Shown: piece after piece, positions 35,931-49,307 of the stretch
How positions within the stretch are numbered: the first letter of the stretch is position 1
How the letters are laid out: each line of letters starts with the position of its first letter
Origin: Rhizophagus clarus
Lineage: Eukaryota > Glomeromycota > Glomeromycetes > Glomerales > Glomeraceae
Assembly (NCBI GenBank): GCA_015698045.1
Contig: BLAL01000034.1
Location: forward strand, 868,001 to 932,000
Reading direction: 5' to 3'
DNA length: 64,000 nt
Notes under the pieces: model-generated
What the model saw: only the letters and a program-made list of their open reading frames with translations
The model's database searches: none
Told to the model about the DNA's origin: nothing
Made by a program: the position numbers and the translations under genes

Positions 35931-38200
35931 TTTATTTTGTTCGTGATAATTGTCACGTGCAATAATACAACATAAACCGACCTCAGTATCTGTGCGACAT
36001 GGTGTTTTCCACCGGTCTCACTCCGAACGTAACACATTTTTTTATCCGAGCCAAGCTTGTCAGATATTGTAGATCTCACGTCAGCGTAGCGGAAGAAGCT
36101 AAAAATGAAATTGGGAACTGCAACAGCCTTGTAGACTTTGCCAAGGAGGTTAAGGAGAAATAGTTGAGATCATTTTCCTCGTACAAGACTCGAGTGAAGT
36201 GCTACGAATAACAGACTTACCGCAATTTGCACCAAGTTTTTTTGCTGTTTGTTGAACTTTACTAACGCGGGTACTCGCGTGAAGAAACCTATAGCATCAA
36301 TGAAAACGACGAGGTTTTGCTACATTGTATTAAGAAGTAAGACGACTCAGGCTGAGAAATATGAGAACAGCAGTTGAGGGCAACTAAGTGGTTCGTTGTG
36401 CCTTCCTCCACACATGTATTCATAAGGAAATTACGTTATACCCACAACTCGAAGTTGTTGAGTTACGCTATCAAGACACTCGAGGAACAAATTTGCATCA
36501 CGGGGGAAGCAACATCAAATTTTCATTGAGTTCGCTCAAGTTAGTAACCCTATTTATTCCAAAGTTGAGTAGGACTTATCTCGTTAATATCTTCGTTAAC
36601 AGAATGTTGTACAATGCAAGAGTGCCTACCAAACAACAAGAGAAAATGAAAGACGGATTCCGCTTTCGGGGAGGATCACGATACGATTATCTTTATGGAA
36701 TCAATGAAGTAGTACTTTCTCCTCTATACCTCGAAAGGAATTTCATACGAGTGAAGTCGAATACCACGTTATTCTCACGAAGGCCATCGTTAAAAAGAAA
36801 ACGAAGCAATATATCAAGCGAATAATAGAAGTCATCGTTGGGTGCTGAAGGGTCGAGTTGACTCAAAAAAGAACAAAGTAGGGCCCAAGAACATTTTGAA
36901 AAGAAATAATCATGTATTTTATTAGAATAGACGTTGTATAACGGATTGCATCCTGAACCATTGTATTTATTTTTAGCGTTTACATTAATATTTATTTCTT
37001 ATCTCTGTATTAATAAAGCAAAATCTTTACAATTGCCACACAACATTGAATATTTCCTGTCGTTTATCATCAATATCACCGAGCTTGAATCTAATGTAAT
37101 CCGTTAACTTATCGGATAAACGGATAGGATGGATTATTTTCACGAATACCAGCGTATAGAGGCAAATTTAAATCAGCATATCAGATGACTACCCCACAGT
37201 ATAATCTAGTAAATTATAAATTGATCCGAGTCATTAAGATATATTATCCAAGTTCGATTATCCGGTTGTTAATCAGATAATTATAATCTGTGGAGACAAT
37301 TTCTATTAATTCTAGTTAATTTATGATTAGACCATACTGTAAGGCAGTCATGAATGTTGATTATGATATATTATAACCACCTATCCGTTTATCCGGTAAG
37401 TTAACGGATTGACACACTACTTGAGTCTACAAATGCTGAATGCTGAGGTTAATGTCAGAGTCAGGAGGAATTCGGTCAACTTTCTATATTCATTAACTTA
37501 TATATAACACAGTAACTTTATGTTGAATTTTTTTTTTTTTTTTTTTGCGCCATCGTAAGTTGTCACATGCATCGAATCATAAAGACAGAAATTTCATTGC
37601 GCCTGTACATCAGCCTATTCCTTGAAGCCGCGTAAGTGAAATATCTATTAAAGATAAGGATTCATAAATTCGATAATGGCAAAAATCGGTTAATATGCAT
37701 TATCTGTTATATTATTGATCCTATATCATGTGATCTTACGATCGTCTGATCGTGATGTGTGCAACCCGCATTAATTTTTAGAGTATTTTCAATGGATTAT
37801 TTCGAAGTTTAACAAACATCACCAAATAAGTATCGATTCTTGGACTATTACAGACACCTCCAGAAGAAAAATGATTTTACACGCTCATTCTGACATAGTT
37901 AATCAGAAGAACATTTGTTGTCTAATTTTGAGATCTTTTTATTAGCTACTGTAGATATAGTTTACGTGAGGAGAATATACTACTATGAGACTACGACAGG
38001 AGGATTTTACGGAGAACCCGCAATTATTAACCTTTATTGTAGTGACTTGAGTTCTGAGAAGGAACACATACTCACACAACCACAGCAGCGGGGGGGACCA
38101 ATCTGCTTTGCAGTGAATCCGTCCGTGATTTGCCTACCTATTAACAATCGTTAATAGAATATTAAATATTTATTTCTTGTTTAAAGAACAATCGAACAAA
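35931..38200. other. Less AT-rich island without a recognised gene
   Basis: Composition is clearly richer in G/C and CG dinucleotides than the flanks. CACGTG at 35954-35959 is followed by a 54-codon ORF at 35999-36163 (MVFSTGLTPNVTHFF, then FIRAKLVRYC). Further short open stretches lie at 36388-36825 and 37915-38154 (the first frame there begins at TTG). None resembles a known domain. This could be a decayed multi-exon gene or a non-coding transcript; I cannot decide. A MITE lies at 37098-37410. Confidence 0.4.
37098..37410. mobile_element. 313-bp MITE, AATCCGTTAAC ends
   Basis: Inverted ends AATCCGTTAACTTATCGG and, reversed, AATCCGTTAACTTACCGG, continuing ATAAACGGATAGG (about 31 bp, one mismatch). 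No coding capacity, and no clear target duplication. Confidence 0.75.
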
Positions 38201-40688
38201 ATGTGAGGACGTTAACTAAAAATAACATTTTTTTTTAGATTATTTCAAATAAGTATATATTTTATTTTAAGTGTTATGTATAATCAAAAATATCTTTTTA
38301 AAGGTGAATAAAATAATTTAACCTTTTTTTTTTTTTTTACAGAAATTTTAATTAATGTAATATAATAAAAATAAATTATTATACAATTGTACAGAATTTT
38401 AATAATTTATCTAAATTTTATAATAAATGCATTTTTAATTATTTGATATTTAATTAAATTTTAATCTAAAATTTAAAATTTATATTTTTTTATCATCGCT
38501 ACACCAGTTTCAGGCAATTTTATTTTAAAATCCATTCTAATTTTGGTAAATAATTATTACTGGTTACTGCTAGTAATCCTCAAACTTAATTTAAACTTTA
38601 TCTTTTAATTAAAAAAAAAAAGAAAGTTAGAAATAAAATATTTTAAAGATGGTTTATTCTATTGATTTGATAATACTAATATAATAATATCTTACCAAGT
38701 ATACTTTTTCCGAAACTGTAAAATGTGCACTTAAAGAAAGTCAGAATTCAAAGATTATACAGTAATTTTTCATTCAACATATTATTATAAGTTATACCAT
38801 CAGGAAACTGCTACTTTTGGAGAAAAAAAAAAAAGCTGGGGAGTAAATAAATTATTTATTAAAATTGTGTGTTAATATTTAATTTCTAAAAAAAAAAACA
38901 TATTAAAGATTTTGCCGTATTATTGAAAGAAAAAAAGTTCAATATATTTAATATATTTATATAAGGCAGAACGACAAAGCTAGGTGTTGGAATTTTGAAA
39001 TAGAAGCCCGCATGGGCCAAAAACAAGCATCTTTGTGCCGGCCCAGAACACAAACACATAAAACTAGGTTCGAGCGTTATTAAAAAATTTAACCCAGACT
39101 GGACTAATGAAAGCCTCTGCTTTGAATTATTTTCTTGAATTATTTTAAGAAAATGTTACATATGATACGGATAAATTTATCATAAAAGATACTATCATTT
39201 AAGTTTGAAGATTTAAAAGAATGGACTGTATTAATTTTGTAACAAAAGTTATAGCTAATCGGTTCTAGATTTCGCATCATGTAAATCGGTTGTGTAGCAA
39301 AAATATTTATCTATATATTTGATTTTAACCAAATTTGTCTATATTTCCCCTTAATTATTTTAATTAATATTTTTTTTTTTTTTCTTTTTGCGCGATAAAA
39401 ATTTTTCACGCAGGGGATAGTTTGTGAGACTGAATTTGCCAAGCATGATTAATGTCACGTTATTTGAAATAATTGTCGGAATAACTCCATAACTCCGCAA
39501 CATTAAATATCAAATAAATCATCAATTCTTATTGGTTTAAAAAAGATACCATAAAAAATTCCCTTTTTATATGCCTCAATGAAGGCTTAATTAGTGAAGT
39601 CAACATATTCATTCTAGCACTTTCCTTTTAATGATGAATTTCGATTAAGAAAGCACAAAATTAAGATTCGATAACGTGTATTATTCCAAATCTAGATTAT
39701 ACAAGCATACAAGATTAAAAAATTTATCTAATTTTGCATCTCAATAAATAAATATAACAAAACAAGTATTCTTGGCAGTTGACAGGATGCAGAATGTGAA
39801 TGGTATGAAAACAAACAATATTTAATTTAAATTTTTTTTTTTTTACAAATAAATATTAAACAAGTTATGTGCACAAATATTTCCGGCTTTTTCCGGAAAA
39901 ATATAGACATACTTGTATATAATTATTTATTTATTGTGTATGCGTACTGAATTTTAATTATTTATTTTATACATGTATACAGTAATTATATATATGTAGA
40001 AAAAAAAACGCCAGAACTCACAATTAATAAAATCCTTGTTTTAGTAAATTTAATTTCCTATATATCGGAGAATTTTTATGTATCTACATGTGTATTTATT
40101 TTTATGACACATGAAAAAAATGCGACTCGAAAAAAAAAAAAGAACACTTTTACGATCTAGAATTATTAAGTCTAGGATATAAATAATTCAAATGAAAATT
40201 TTTTTTTCGTGAGTTACACAGTGTTTTAGCCTCGCGTCTATGGTTAAAGGCGTATTACGTAATTAACTTGTGTTACAACAATCTTTGCTATTTTGAACGC
40301 GCTAATTTGTCCGATTTCGCGTTTTGTGTATATATTTTGTGTTATTAAACGAATGAAGAAAATAAGAAATATGAAGTTTAAAATTCCCACGCGATATGTC
40401 AATAAAAATTAAATATAGTTAACCTGAAAAAAAAAATATGTACTTAATCATTTAAACAATAAGCAAACCAGTTTCAATAATTGAATTTGTAATATCAATG
40501 GTATCATTCTTTAAAAAGTTAAAAGAAAAAATTAGTGTTCAGTAAATTGCATGCATGCATCAATTACAAGGAAGAAGGAAGAAGGGATTTAAGAGACATT
40601 CCAGCTTAACCTTAAGGCAACATCGATTGTTTTGCATTATAATACAAAAATAAATTTAAAAAAAAAATCTATAAATTGGAAATGAATT

Positions 40689-40728
<40 letters not shown>

Positions 40729-41748
40729 TTTAAGTGTGGTACAACCTTTAAACGCGCTAGTAGATTAAACTAAATTCTAAAGTTCAACGCATAAATAAAT
40801 AATCTGTTCTTATTAGGAAGTAAAACAATTACAATATAATAATAAGTGTTACCAAATTGAAAGGTTAATTTTTTTTTTTATTTAAACCTGATTTTAATTA
40901 TATAATGACAATTTCATTTAAAAATTTTTTTTTTTTTTTATGTTAATTTAAAAATAGAAAAACAATAATAATTTATGAAGAAGAAATCAATCCTAAATAA
41001 GTAGAATTGTCGGAACTTTTGTCTTTTTCTTATTCATTGTCTGGTAATTAAAATATCGTATGATTTTTCATGTTTCAAGTAGGACAAAATAATTACTATA
41101 TATGTTGTATAAATTATATAACTTTACCGCCACAGATACCCAATCACGATGGACGTCAAAGGTCTCAACGCACCCGATGCAAAAAAGTAAACAAAAAAAA
41201 AAAAAATTATTCTCCCTATGACAATTGGGCTTGTTTTTATTAAAATACTTGAAAACAAAAAGAAAACAGTCTTTTTTTTTTTTTTATCTGGTACCTTTAT
41301 TTAAAAAAAACGAATTGATTTCATAAAAATTTCTATATAAATGAGCTTAAGTTTTTAAATTGCATATATTTTTTTTTTAAACCACTACTAAGAAACCTAA
41401 GATTAAATTAATCTTAAAAAAAAAAAATATGTATATGTATATATATATAATAAAATAAGTTAAGTGAATTCAATTCACTAGATTTTTCGATCCCTCTTAT
41501 GTCTCAAACAAAATACGTTTTCATAATGTCACGTACACGTGACGTATATCTTAATAAAAATCATATAATTCTAAAAAAAAAAAAAAAAAAAAATCTAATA
41601 AAGTTCATATTATTCGTAACTCGTTTCCCTTTTTTCATAATTCCCTTTTATATTAATTTGTTCTATATAATAAGTTAATAAATAAATAATTCCTTTCACT
41701 TTTTTTTTAAAAAAAAAAAACAAAAAAAAACAAAAAAACGAATCGATT
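38201..41748. other. AT-rich intergenic region with scattered repeats
   Basis: Homopolymer runs, including about 34 A at 40690-40723. A small GC patch at 39006-39055 (GCCCGCATGGGCC, GTGCCGGCCC) may be the end of a decayed element. An exon-like patch at 41150-41190 has no context. TACACGTGACG occurs at 41534-41544. No gene called. Confidence 0.4.
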
Positions 41749-43491
41749 TTAAAAAATATATGCGACTTGATTATGATGATAATTATTAAATTCTTCGATA
41801 TATGGAGTTTGAGCATATGCTGCACCATATAAATTACAATTATTAAAATTATTAAAGGTATTCGTATCTACCAGAGGTATGGCGTAATTTGAATTGAACT
41901 CGGGACTTGAAATAGAAGTTCCAGAATCAGAAATTGTTGGACTTTTTCCACTATTCGATATCGGTGACGTCAATGTTCCGTAAGTAGTGTTATCGGTGTT
42001 AATCATTTGTGGAGAAGAACGCAGAATCACCCCTCGCATAATTTCGGGTGAATTGGATGATACATTTTTGATTCTTTGTGCTGGCGTTGAAGGGGTGGTA
42101 TGGGGAGGTGTTAATATAACCATTGTTCCATTATTATCGTCACCATTTGAATTATTTACTGCGTTAACCGTACTAATTCCTGATTCATCATTCTTAATTC
42201 TCAATTGTTTATTCTTTATTTGTAACCAACGAGTGCGACATTGTCTCTAAATTTTTATTAAAATAAAATAAATAAAATAAAACAAAAATAAAATAAAATA
42301 ATAATAAAAAAAAAATTTAATTATTAATTAATTACCTGAGTTCTTCCATCAATCATTTCTGCGATACGAATCCAACAACGTCCAAACATTCGAACTCCCT
42401 CTTTTAAAATTTCATCTTCACTAGGTGACCATTTTCCTTTTCTTATACGAGGATCCAAAGCTTCGGTCCAACGGGCCTGACATTGAGCACCGGTTCTTTG
42501 AGGAATCCTTTTTGAAACTTTATTCCAAGGGATTGGTTGTGGATTTCCTTGTGAATCAACTAAGTTGATATAATGACTAACCGCTTCTTTAAGTGCATTA
42601 TCCTCTTGAGAAGTCCATCGACCTTTAAGAATTGAGGGATTTAATGCACCTACCCATCTTGCAGAACATTGCATAGGTGTTCTATTTGGTACATGAGTTG
42701 CGATTAGAGACCATTTGTGTGGGCCATACATACGTACAGCAGCCCGCAGCAGCTCATCTTCTTGTTCAGTCCATTTGGTATAAACTGGTGGTTTTTGATT
42801 TACCAAATTAGAAACGGCTGATGAAGAAACATTTTGGGGTTGTTGATGTAAATTGGTAGTCACGAAATCCTAAATAAGGTAATTTTATTTTTAGTGATTA
42901 ATAATAGATATGCAACATTACGTAGGTGTATTGATATGTTATAATTGATAAATAAATAAATAAATAGATAAATATATATATAATATAATATATAAAAAAA
43001 TAATATATAACTAATTACTTGTTCTATCGCGTAATTAATATTTATCTGATTATTTGAAAGATCGTCATAGGACATATGATGGATTGAAAATTTTTGTTCC
43101 GGTTCCTTTGGAACAGTTAACTGAGCGAGTGCCATAGCCTGATTCTGTGCTAATTGACGATGATATGATGCATTTCTTTCATCGTTATGAGGCTGAAAAA
43201 GTTGGCGTGAGAAAAAATAAAAAAAAAAGTTTATAAATATTTATTTATTTGAACTTGAATTAAAATATAACGCAAAATGTAACAAAATGAAAAAAAAAGG
43301 TAAAAACAAAAAAAAATTAAAATAAAGAACAAAAAAAGACCCCAAAAAAGGAGATATTTTTATTTGTCATACATGTAATGTAAGGAAGTGTAAAACGTGG
43401 ATACCTGCAAATTATTTTGGCTGACATCATGAGTAGTTGCTTGGTTAATCTATACGAGAAAACTCAATTAAAAATATTATTTATTATTTTT

Positions 43492-43523
<32 letters not shown>

Positions 43524-43740
43524 TACCATAGTGTAAGGATTATTCGGTCCTACATTATTATTCTGCTGATTCTGTTGGTCCATTTGAATGTTATAATGAG
43601 GGCCAATCAAAGGACCAGAATTGGCTTGATATAACTATTGATAAGGATAGTTATAGATGATGTTATCATGCATCCTTATATAATAAAAATCCTTATGAGG
43701 TTTAGATTAGGAATATGCAAAAAAAAAAGTTTCTTACCAT
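41749..43740 (-). CDS. Three-repeat Myb (3R-Myb) transcription factor
   Basis: Six exons (43738-43740, 43527-43634, 43405-43449, 43019-43192, 42336-42869, 41749-42246) give 453 residues. The N-terminal ~115 residues are Gln/Asn-rich. Three consecutive SANT/Myb repeats then span about residues 130-300: KWTEQEDELLRAAVRMYGPH, GRWTSQEDNALKEAV and GKWSPSEDEILKEGVRMFG. Each carries the spaced Trp residues and an RW-ending recognition helix (QCSARW, QCQARW, QCRTRW). Repeat 2 has an insertion (DSQGNPQPIP). The C-terminus is Ser/Thr/Asn-rich with TPPHTTPSTP, a possible kinase-target region. DNA binding in the nucleus is expected; the layout is close to the fungal Bas1/animal c-Myb group. The start codon stands alone before intron 1, with an in-frame stop upstream. 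Good support except for the first exon. Confidence 0.88.
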
Positions 43741-44257
43741 ATCGTTCGAAAATGTCTTTTTTTACAACGAGAAAAAAAATAAAGAAAAAAAAAAAATAAA
43801 TAAAAAATAAGTTTATAATCAATTAAATAATAAATAAAGACTAATTAATAAACTGATTGAATGTTTTTAAATCAAAATTTGTCCTAATCATCTGAAAGAT
43901 AAAAAAAATTAGGCCCAAAAAAAATTCAAGCAAATTTACCTGTATATTTGTATCGTGCTTTATTTATATTTAAAAAATAAAATATAATAAGTAAGAATGG
44001 TAAAGAAAAAAGAAATTTTAATAAATAATAATAATAATAATATAATAATAATAATAATAAAAAAAAAAGATTATTAAGTAAAAAATCACATACACGATTG
44101 ACAGCAGTAATATTGTTATTACTATCAAAAAAGTAGGGAATATGGATCATGATAAATTTACAACTCACAATTGCGGAGAGGGAAGGTTATTATAAGCTTA
44201 AATATAAAATGATTGCAACCTCAAAAGTCTTTGAGATAAAATGTAAGGATATTTAAA

Positions 44258-44290
<33 letters not shown>

Positions 44291-46629
44291 ATAACTTAAA
44301 AATATATATATATATATATTATATATATATATTCCGGTCTTTAGTTAATGTCACACTTTTATGTAGTAAATCAACATTACGTTATTGTTTCTATTATTAA
44401 CTATACACGTGGATAGTCTCCAATTATCACACAAACGTAACTCAAAAACGAAAGATTAACTTTAAAAGATCAATAATTTCACAAATTATAAATGGTTAAT
44501 GGAAAATTCACTTGTTTACCATAATTTGTACCTGGAATACTGTTGAATTCCTGAAACGGGATGAAAATTGAAATTCCCCATATTTATATCAAATTTATAC
44601 TGATTTATACTATTTGTATCATGTCCATAATATCTTTTAACTTAATTTATCTCATAATTTAATATTTTACTTCTCTAACAAATAAATTATATTAATTTTT
44701 ACTTTTACGCACGGGTTTTTTGAAATATTATATATTAAATTTTTTTTTCTTTTTTAATAGTCACAAGTGACTAAACCGGTTATTACGTAATATACGATCT
44801 TAGAGGTCCTGTGTAAAGTGTGATGTCATTAACTTTTAATGACTTCATCCTGCAGAAGATTCTTTTGATAAACAAAAAAGTCCCTAAATTAAAACAAATT
44901 AAACTCTGGATTTTCTAACAAATTATTGAAATTTAATGCAGATCGTGAATTAATACGTCAGATTGATTTTTTTTCCTGCAGGTTTTAGTTGGATATTCTG
45001 GTAGGCCAAAATTTATTTCTTTAATTTCTTTATCAAAACAGAAATCACTACAGATTTATATAAGTTACCATGGCTTTGAACAAACAAACTACTTAATATA
45101 AACAAAAAAAATTTCAGATGTTTGATCGACAAAACAATTATATCTGTTCCCGTTCCAGTTTACGTCAAAATATTTATGGTCAGATGACATTTGTTAACCA
45201 ATCAATTCTTTGCTTCCCTTTATGAAGACTAATCTCAAAAAGAAAATAATCGGATGAAAAAGAATAAAAGAAGTTTTGAATTTTTTTTTTTTTTTTTTTT
45301 TTTTACACAAATTTTTGCAATGCCGATAAAATGACATCATGCACTGCCATTTCCTTTAAGAGAACCAATCTTTAAACAAAATTTTATATTAAATAATTTA
45401 TATTCTTTTCTTTTTTGAACTCATTCATGTAAAGTTAATTGTTTCAAGATTATCTACTTTTATACTACGATTAAAATTGGCGAAAAAATTTATTTTATTT
45501 TATTTTTTTTTTTTTAAAAAAAAAATAAAAATAAAATACTTTATTTGTTTAATTTTTTTAAATTTTTTTTTTTTTTTTTTTTTTTTATATATATATAAAA
45601 AAAGAAGATTAAATAATTGTTTTATATACCCATAAAGTCTGGTACCTAAGATATAAGGAAATTCGGCTGGGTTTCTTCCTTTATATAGCTCATAAAATAC
45701 CATTATGTCATTAAAAAAAATATTAATTTTTCAGTTAAATTCATACAGTTTCTTTTGTTTTGGTAAACAAAACAATAATTTTTTTTAAAAGCAAAATAAT
45801 AATAATAATAATAATTATAAAAATTCAAATTAATATAATCAATATATAATACATATATGTTTATCATATATATACATATAACTTTTCATTCTTGTATTCC
45901 AAGAATATATTTCGTCTCACCTCATTAGTGACCTTTAATTCATTTTATTTGTCTGATTTTCGCAATTTGGAATCTTACATGTGTTAAGAAAGTTTCATAT
46001 ATATCCTACATGATAGATAGTACATTATTGATGCGCATTATTCAAAACAAATTTAACTTTTTCATTCCACACTCCATGCGCACTTTTTTATTTGCGTAAT
46101 CCTTCTTTTTCTCAATTATCACAATAATTTTTATTCAAAAACCTATTTTGGTTGATGTATGCATATTTAAAATATTTAAATGCATTTTTTTTCCGATTTT
46201 TTTTGATTTATTGACCCAGCATTTACATCATATCTGATAAAATTCGTGTAAACAAAAAATTATTATGCCACTATCTTGCATAAAATCTTCTCTTTTTGTG
46301 ATTTTGTGATTTGTTTTTCCTATAAATATTTGCAATTTGACAAAAATCCTAAAAAAAAAGAAATTTCACGTGACATTAATTTTTTTTTTAGTCATTTTCT
46401 TAATATAATACGTACATATATAAATATTTTGCAAATCAGAGATTTACATTTTACAATAGCGTTTGACTGAAAAAGACCTGGATCAAGTACGTGTCACAAT
46501 ACAATAAAATTCAGTAATAGTTAGGAAGATCTCAAAAAGTATTATAATTATTATCAAACAATATTTTATTTTATTTTATTTTTTTTTTAAAACAAAAAAG
46601 AAATTGGTAAAAAAATTATGGTACAATTC
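43741..46629. other. Intergenic region rich in homopolymers
   Basis: Contains AAT/TAA runs (44025-44060), a T-run of about 30 (44260-44289), a TA run (44303-44332) and further T-runs at 45282 and 45570. A minus-strand stretch at 45620-45703 reads VFYELYKGRNPAEFPY and could be an exon remnant, but it has no partner exons. TTCACGTGAC lies at 46365-46374, more than 800 bp from the nearest start. Confidence 0.4.
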
Positions 46630-47224
46630 TTATTCTCGCAATTTAGCGATAATATCCTCTTCGGTTTTAATTTTAACTTCTTTTTTAATATGTTCAACAA
46701 TTTCAATATCATCATCTGAATTTAAAGCTCTAACCGATTCATTCTGAAGATCTTTAAAAGATAATGGATCTGGTTCTCGTTCGGCTTTAATCTTTGAAAA
46801 GAAAAAAAAATGGTCTTTTAAAATTCATCTTTTTATTTTATTTTATTTTTTTGAGATAATAAAAAAAAAATATTTTACCATAGCTTCACTGTCCGAAGCT
46901 AACAATTCGTTCCAACCCGGTGCTGATTTTAAGATATGTTTGACTTTTCCTAACATGAAAGAAAGTGGATAAAATCAGTATGATGAAATAACAAATATAA
47001 TATTTCAAATTTTTTTAGTTTCTTATTTTACCATGGAGAAGTCTTTCTTTTTCACGGGCAATAACCAAAGGAGCAACATGACTGAAATATTAGAAATTTT
47101 GGGTTTGTCAATTAGTTTTATTTAGAATCAATATTATTGAAAAGTTACTTTACCTTCCTAATGGTGTATACCATCTTCTTCTAATGTTTGGGTTTGTTAA
47201 TAAACGGCGAGGAAACAACATCAT
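46630..47224 (-). CDS. Small uncharacterised protein, possibly mitochondrial
   Basis: Four exons (47154-47224, 47032-47081, 46879-46949, 46630-46791) give 117 residues in one frame. The N-terminus MMLFPRRLLTNPNIRRRW is rich in Arg and hydrophobics with no acidic residue, like a mitochondrial presequence. The middle has SAPGWNELLASDSEAMIKAE, which looks like a conserved block, and the C-terminus is acidic/basic and helical. I cannot name the family with certainty. It is divergent from the Hikeshi gene (311 bp), and both may use the TCACGTGA box at 47419-47426. Confidence 0.75.
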
Positions 47225-47535
47225 CTTTTACAAAAAAAAAAAAAAACTGTCGATTTTTTTTGAAGGAGGAGGAGGGAAGGAAAACATGAGAAACTTTTAA
47301 ATTAGTTATATCGTATGATTCGTGTCAAATACGTAATAAATTGTTAAAACGTGCATGGCGTTGACTTTAGATAGTTTAATTCCAAATTTTAAAAGTTAAT
47401 CTAACTACAAATATTTCATCACGTGATGTAAAATGTCAAGATAGATGAACTAAATTTAGCTAGCATTTTTTTATGACCATCTCTCTCTCATAAATTAAAT
47501 TTAGAGAAAAAAACAAAATTTTCATTTTCTTTGAT
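47225..47535. promoter_or_regulatory. Shared divergent promoter with TCACGTGA
   Basis: A 311-bp intergenic region. CACGTG at 47420-47425 sits 110 bp before the Hikeshi start and about 195 bp before the opposite start. Confidence 0.55.
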
Positions 47536-48336
47536 ATGTTTGGTTGTATCGTAGCCGGAAGATTGGTAATTTTTTAAAAATTATTCTTTTTGAATAATAC
47601 AAACTAAAAAAAAAAAAAAATATTTTCCAACAAAGATTTTATTTTATAGATCCAAACTAATATTCAACAGGTTGACGTAAATAAATATGTTTTTGAACTT
47701 CCCGATGCAGCAACAATAAATCATATTGTAGTATTTTTACTTGGAACTATTCCTTTTGATCCAGGTTATGCAGCAACTGTTCATTTTTTATGGCCAGGGA
47801 ACGGAAGTGGTTGGAAATTATTGGGCATGTAAGTTATTTTTCATTAATCAATAAAAGTATTGATAGTTAAAAAACTAGTATTTTTTTTTTTTTTCAGGAT
47901 TTCAAATGAAAAACCGAGCGCAATTTTTCGCCTTCGTGGAACTACTATTTCATCATCAAGTGCATTTGGTACAAGATTGTTAACAAGTGGTATTAATACT
48001 ACTCAATTTGGCGCGAATATTTCTTCAATAACTGCCACGTTAGGAATTTCAATTGAGCCAATTAATGTAGTCGAGGAACAAGTTTTATCTTTACCACAAC
48101 AAATTAATGCGTCAATTCCAGAATATACCACTCAAATTTCCACTAATGTTCTTAAAAATCTTTATAATTATGCTACATCTTTTGCCACTTCAATTGTCCC
48201 TTTTGATGCACAAAAAATTGGAATAGGAAACTCTTATATATCAACAAAAATTTTTCAAGATTGGTACGATGGATTTACGAGAAAAGTTATGATGGACCCA
48301 AATATTGTATTAAAAAATGAATCCGATACTATTTAA
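47536..48336 (+). CDS. OPI10: Hikeshi/Opi10 family protein
   Basis: Three exons (47536-47565, 47650-47828, 47898-48336) give 215 residues. MFGCIVAGRL is the characteristic first exon. NHIVVFLLGTIPFDPGYAAT and WPGNGSGWKLLGM form the N-terminal beta domain with the extended loop that in human Hikeshi contacts FG nucleoporins. The C-terminal helical part carries LYNYATSFATSIVPF and FQDWYDGFTRKVMMDPN. Hikeshi carries ATP-bound Hsp70 into the nucleus during heat stress; yeast Opi10 is the homologue. A 14-T run sits directly at the third exon's splice acceptor. The stop is 8 bp from that of the convergent Trm9 gene. Confidence 0.93.
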
Positions 48337-48344
48337 TAAATCTT

Positions 48345-49307
48345 TTATTTTTTTATTGCTACAACGTACCAATTATCCTTATTATAATCTGATTTAATTA
48401 TTTTCGCTAAACCCGTACTTAAAACAAGTTCATCTAATTCACCTTTTTTAAATAGATGATAATATCTCTTATATATAATTTCCTCTCTTTTTTCATTTTT
48501 GTCGGCAGGAATGACCCAAGGAACAAATACATCTTGATAATTTTCATCAAATTTTCTACGTGATTCAGTTTGTTCCATAGCCCAAACATATATTAAAACT
48601 TTTGATCCTGGTTTTGTGATTCGGAATAATTCCTATATAAGATTAAATATATATGCAAATTATGAGAATTATAAAGAATTATATGAATATACAAATCAAA
48701 CCTTTATAGCTGCAATTCTTCTTTCCGGAGTTGTAAAATGATGAATTACGGCTATTGAAATAACAAAATCCTTAAAAAAGATTTTTATAAGAATAATTAT
48801 TTATTTATTGCAACTATATTCGATATGACTTATGGTCATTAGGGCAATTAAAATCATTTATATAGAATTAACAATTTAGTAATACTGTTTAGTCCTAATT
48901 CGAATAATCAATAATTTTGTTTAAAAAAAAAAAAAAAAAAAAAAGGATACGAAACATTCATTTCGATAAGGTAAATTTAATGCGTCACATATTAGACTTT
49001 CAAATCCTCTTGAAGAGCTTATTTCAATTAAATTTGAACTTCTATCAGCACCAATTATATAAATATTTCGATTAACATCTAAATATTTTCCATTACCACA
49101 TCCAACATCAATTCCAATACTTCCAATTTCTAATTCTTTTAAGAATTCCTCAACAACAGGCCATGGTTTATATCTGGTACTACTAAAATGGTGAGCTATT
49201 TGTTCATATACGTCATGTACATATTGTTGTTCTTCTGTAATTGGATTTAAAGATTTTGTGTTTTCAGACAAAAATGCTTGAGTTGGAATTGATTTTTTAC
49301 CCGACAT
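48345..49307 (-). CDS. TRM9: tRNA wobble-uridine carboxymethyl methyltransferase Trm9
   Basis: Three exons (48951-49307, 48702-48770, 48345-48632) give 237 residues. The start region MSGKKSIPTQAF leads to YVHDVYEQIAHHFSSTRYKP, the hallmark N-terminus of the Trm9/ALKBH8 methyltransferase family. SAM motif I is GIDVGCGNGKYL, followed by IIGADRSSNLIEI, ALNLPYRNECFD and VISIAVIHHFTT. ELFRITKPGSKVLIYVWAME and a C-terminal LFKKGELDELV complete the fold. Trm9, with Trm112, methylates the carboxymethyl group at U34 to give mcm5U in certain tRNAs. Length is somewhat shorter than the yeast enzyme (about 280). The A-run at 48921-48944 lies within intron 1. Confidence 0.94.

Noticed and set aside
39000..39085. 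tRNA-like GGTTCGAG string in a GC patch
   Set aside because: There is no matching A box or cloverleaf around it; it is more likely part of a repeat end.
41150..41190. Exon-like patch (GATGGACGTCAAAGG)
   Set aside because: It is an isolated GC-richer segment with no linkable exon on either strand.
41987..42250. 87-codon plus-strand frame
   Set aside because: It is the antisense shadow of the last Myb exon.
45500..45703. 67-codon minus-strand frame beginning VFYELYKGRNPAEF
   Set aside because: The first 30 residues look protein-like but then run into homopolymer, and no partner exon was found.
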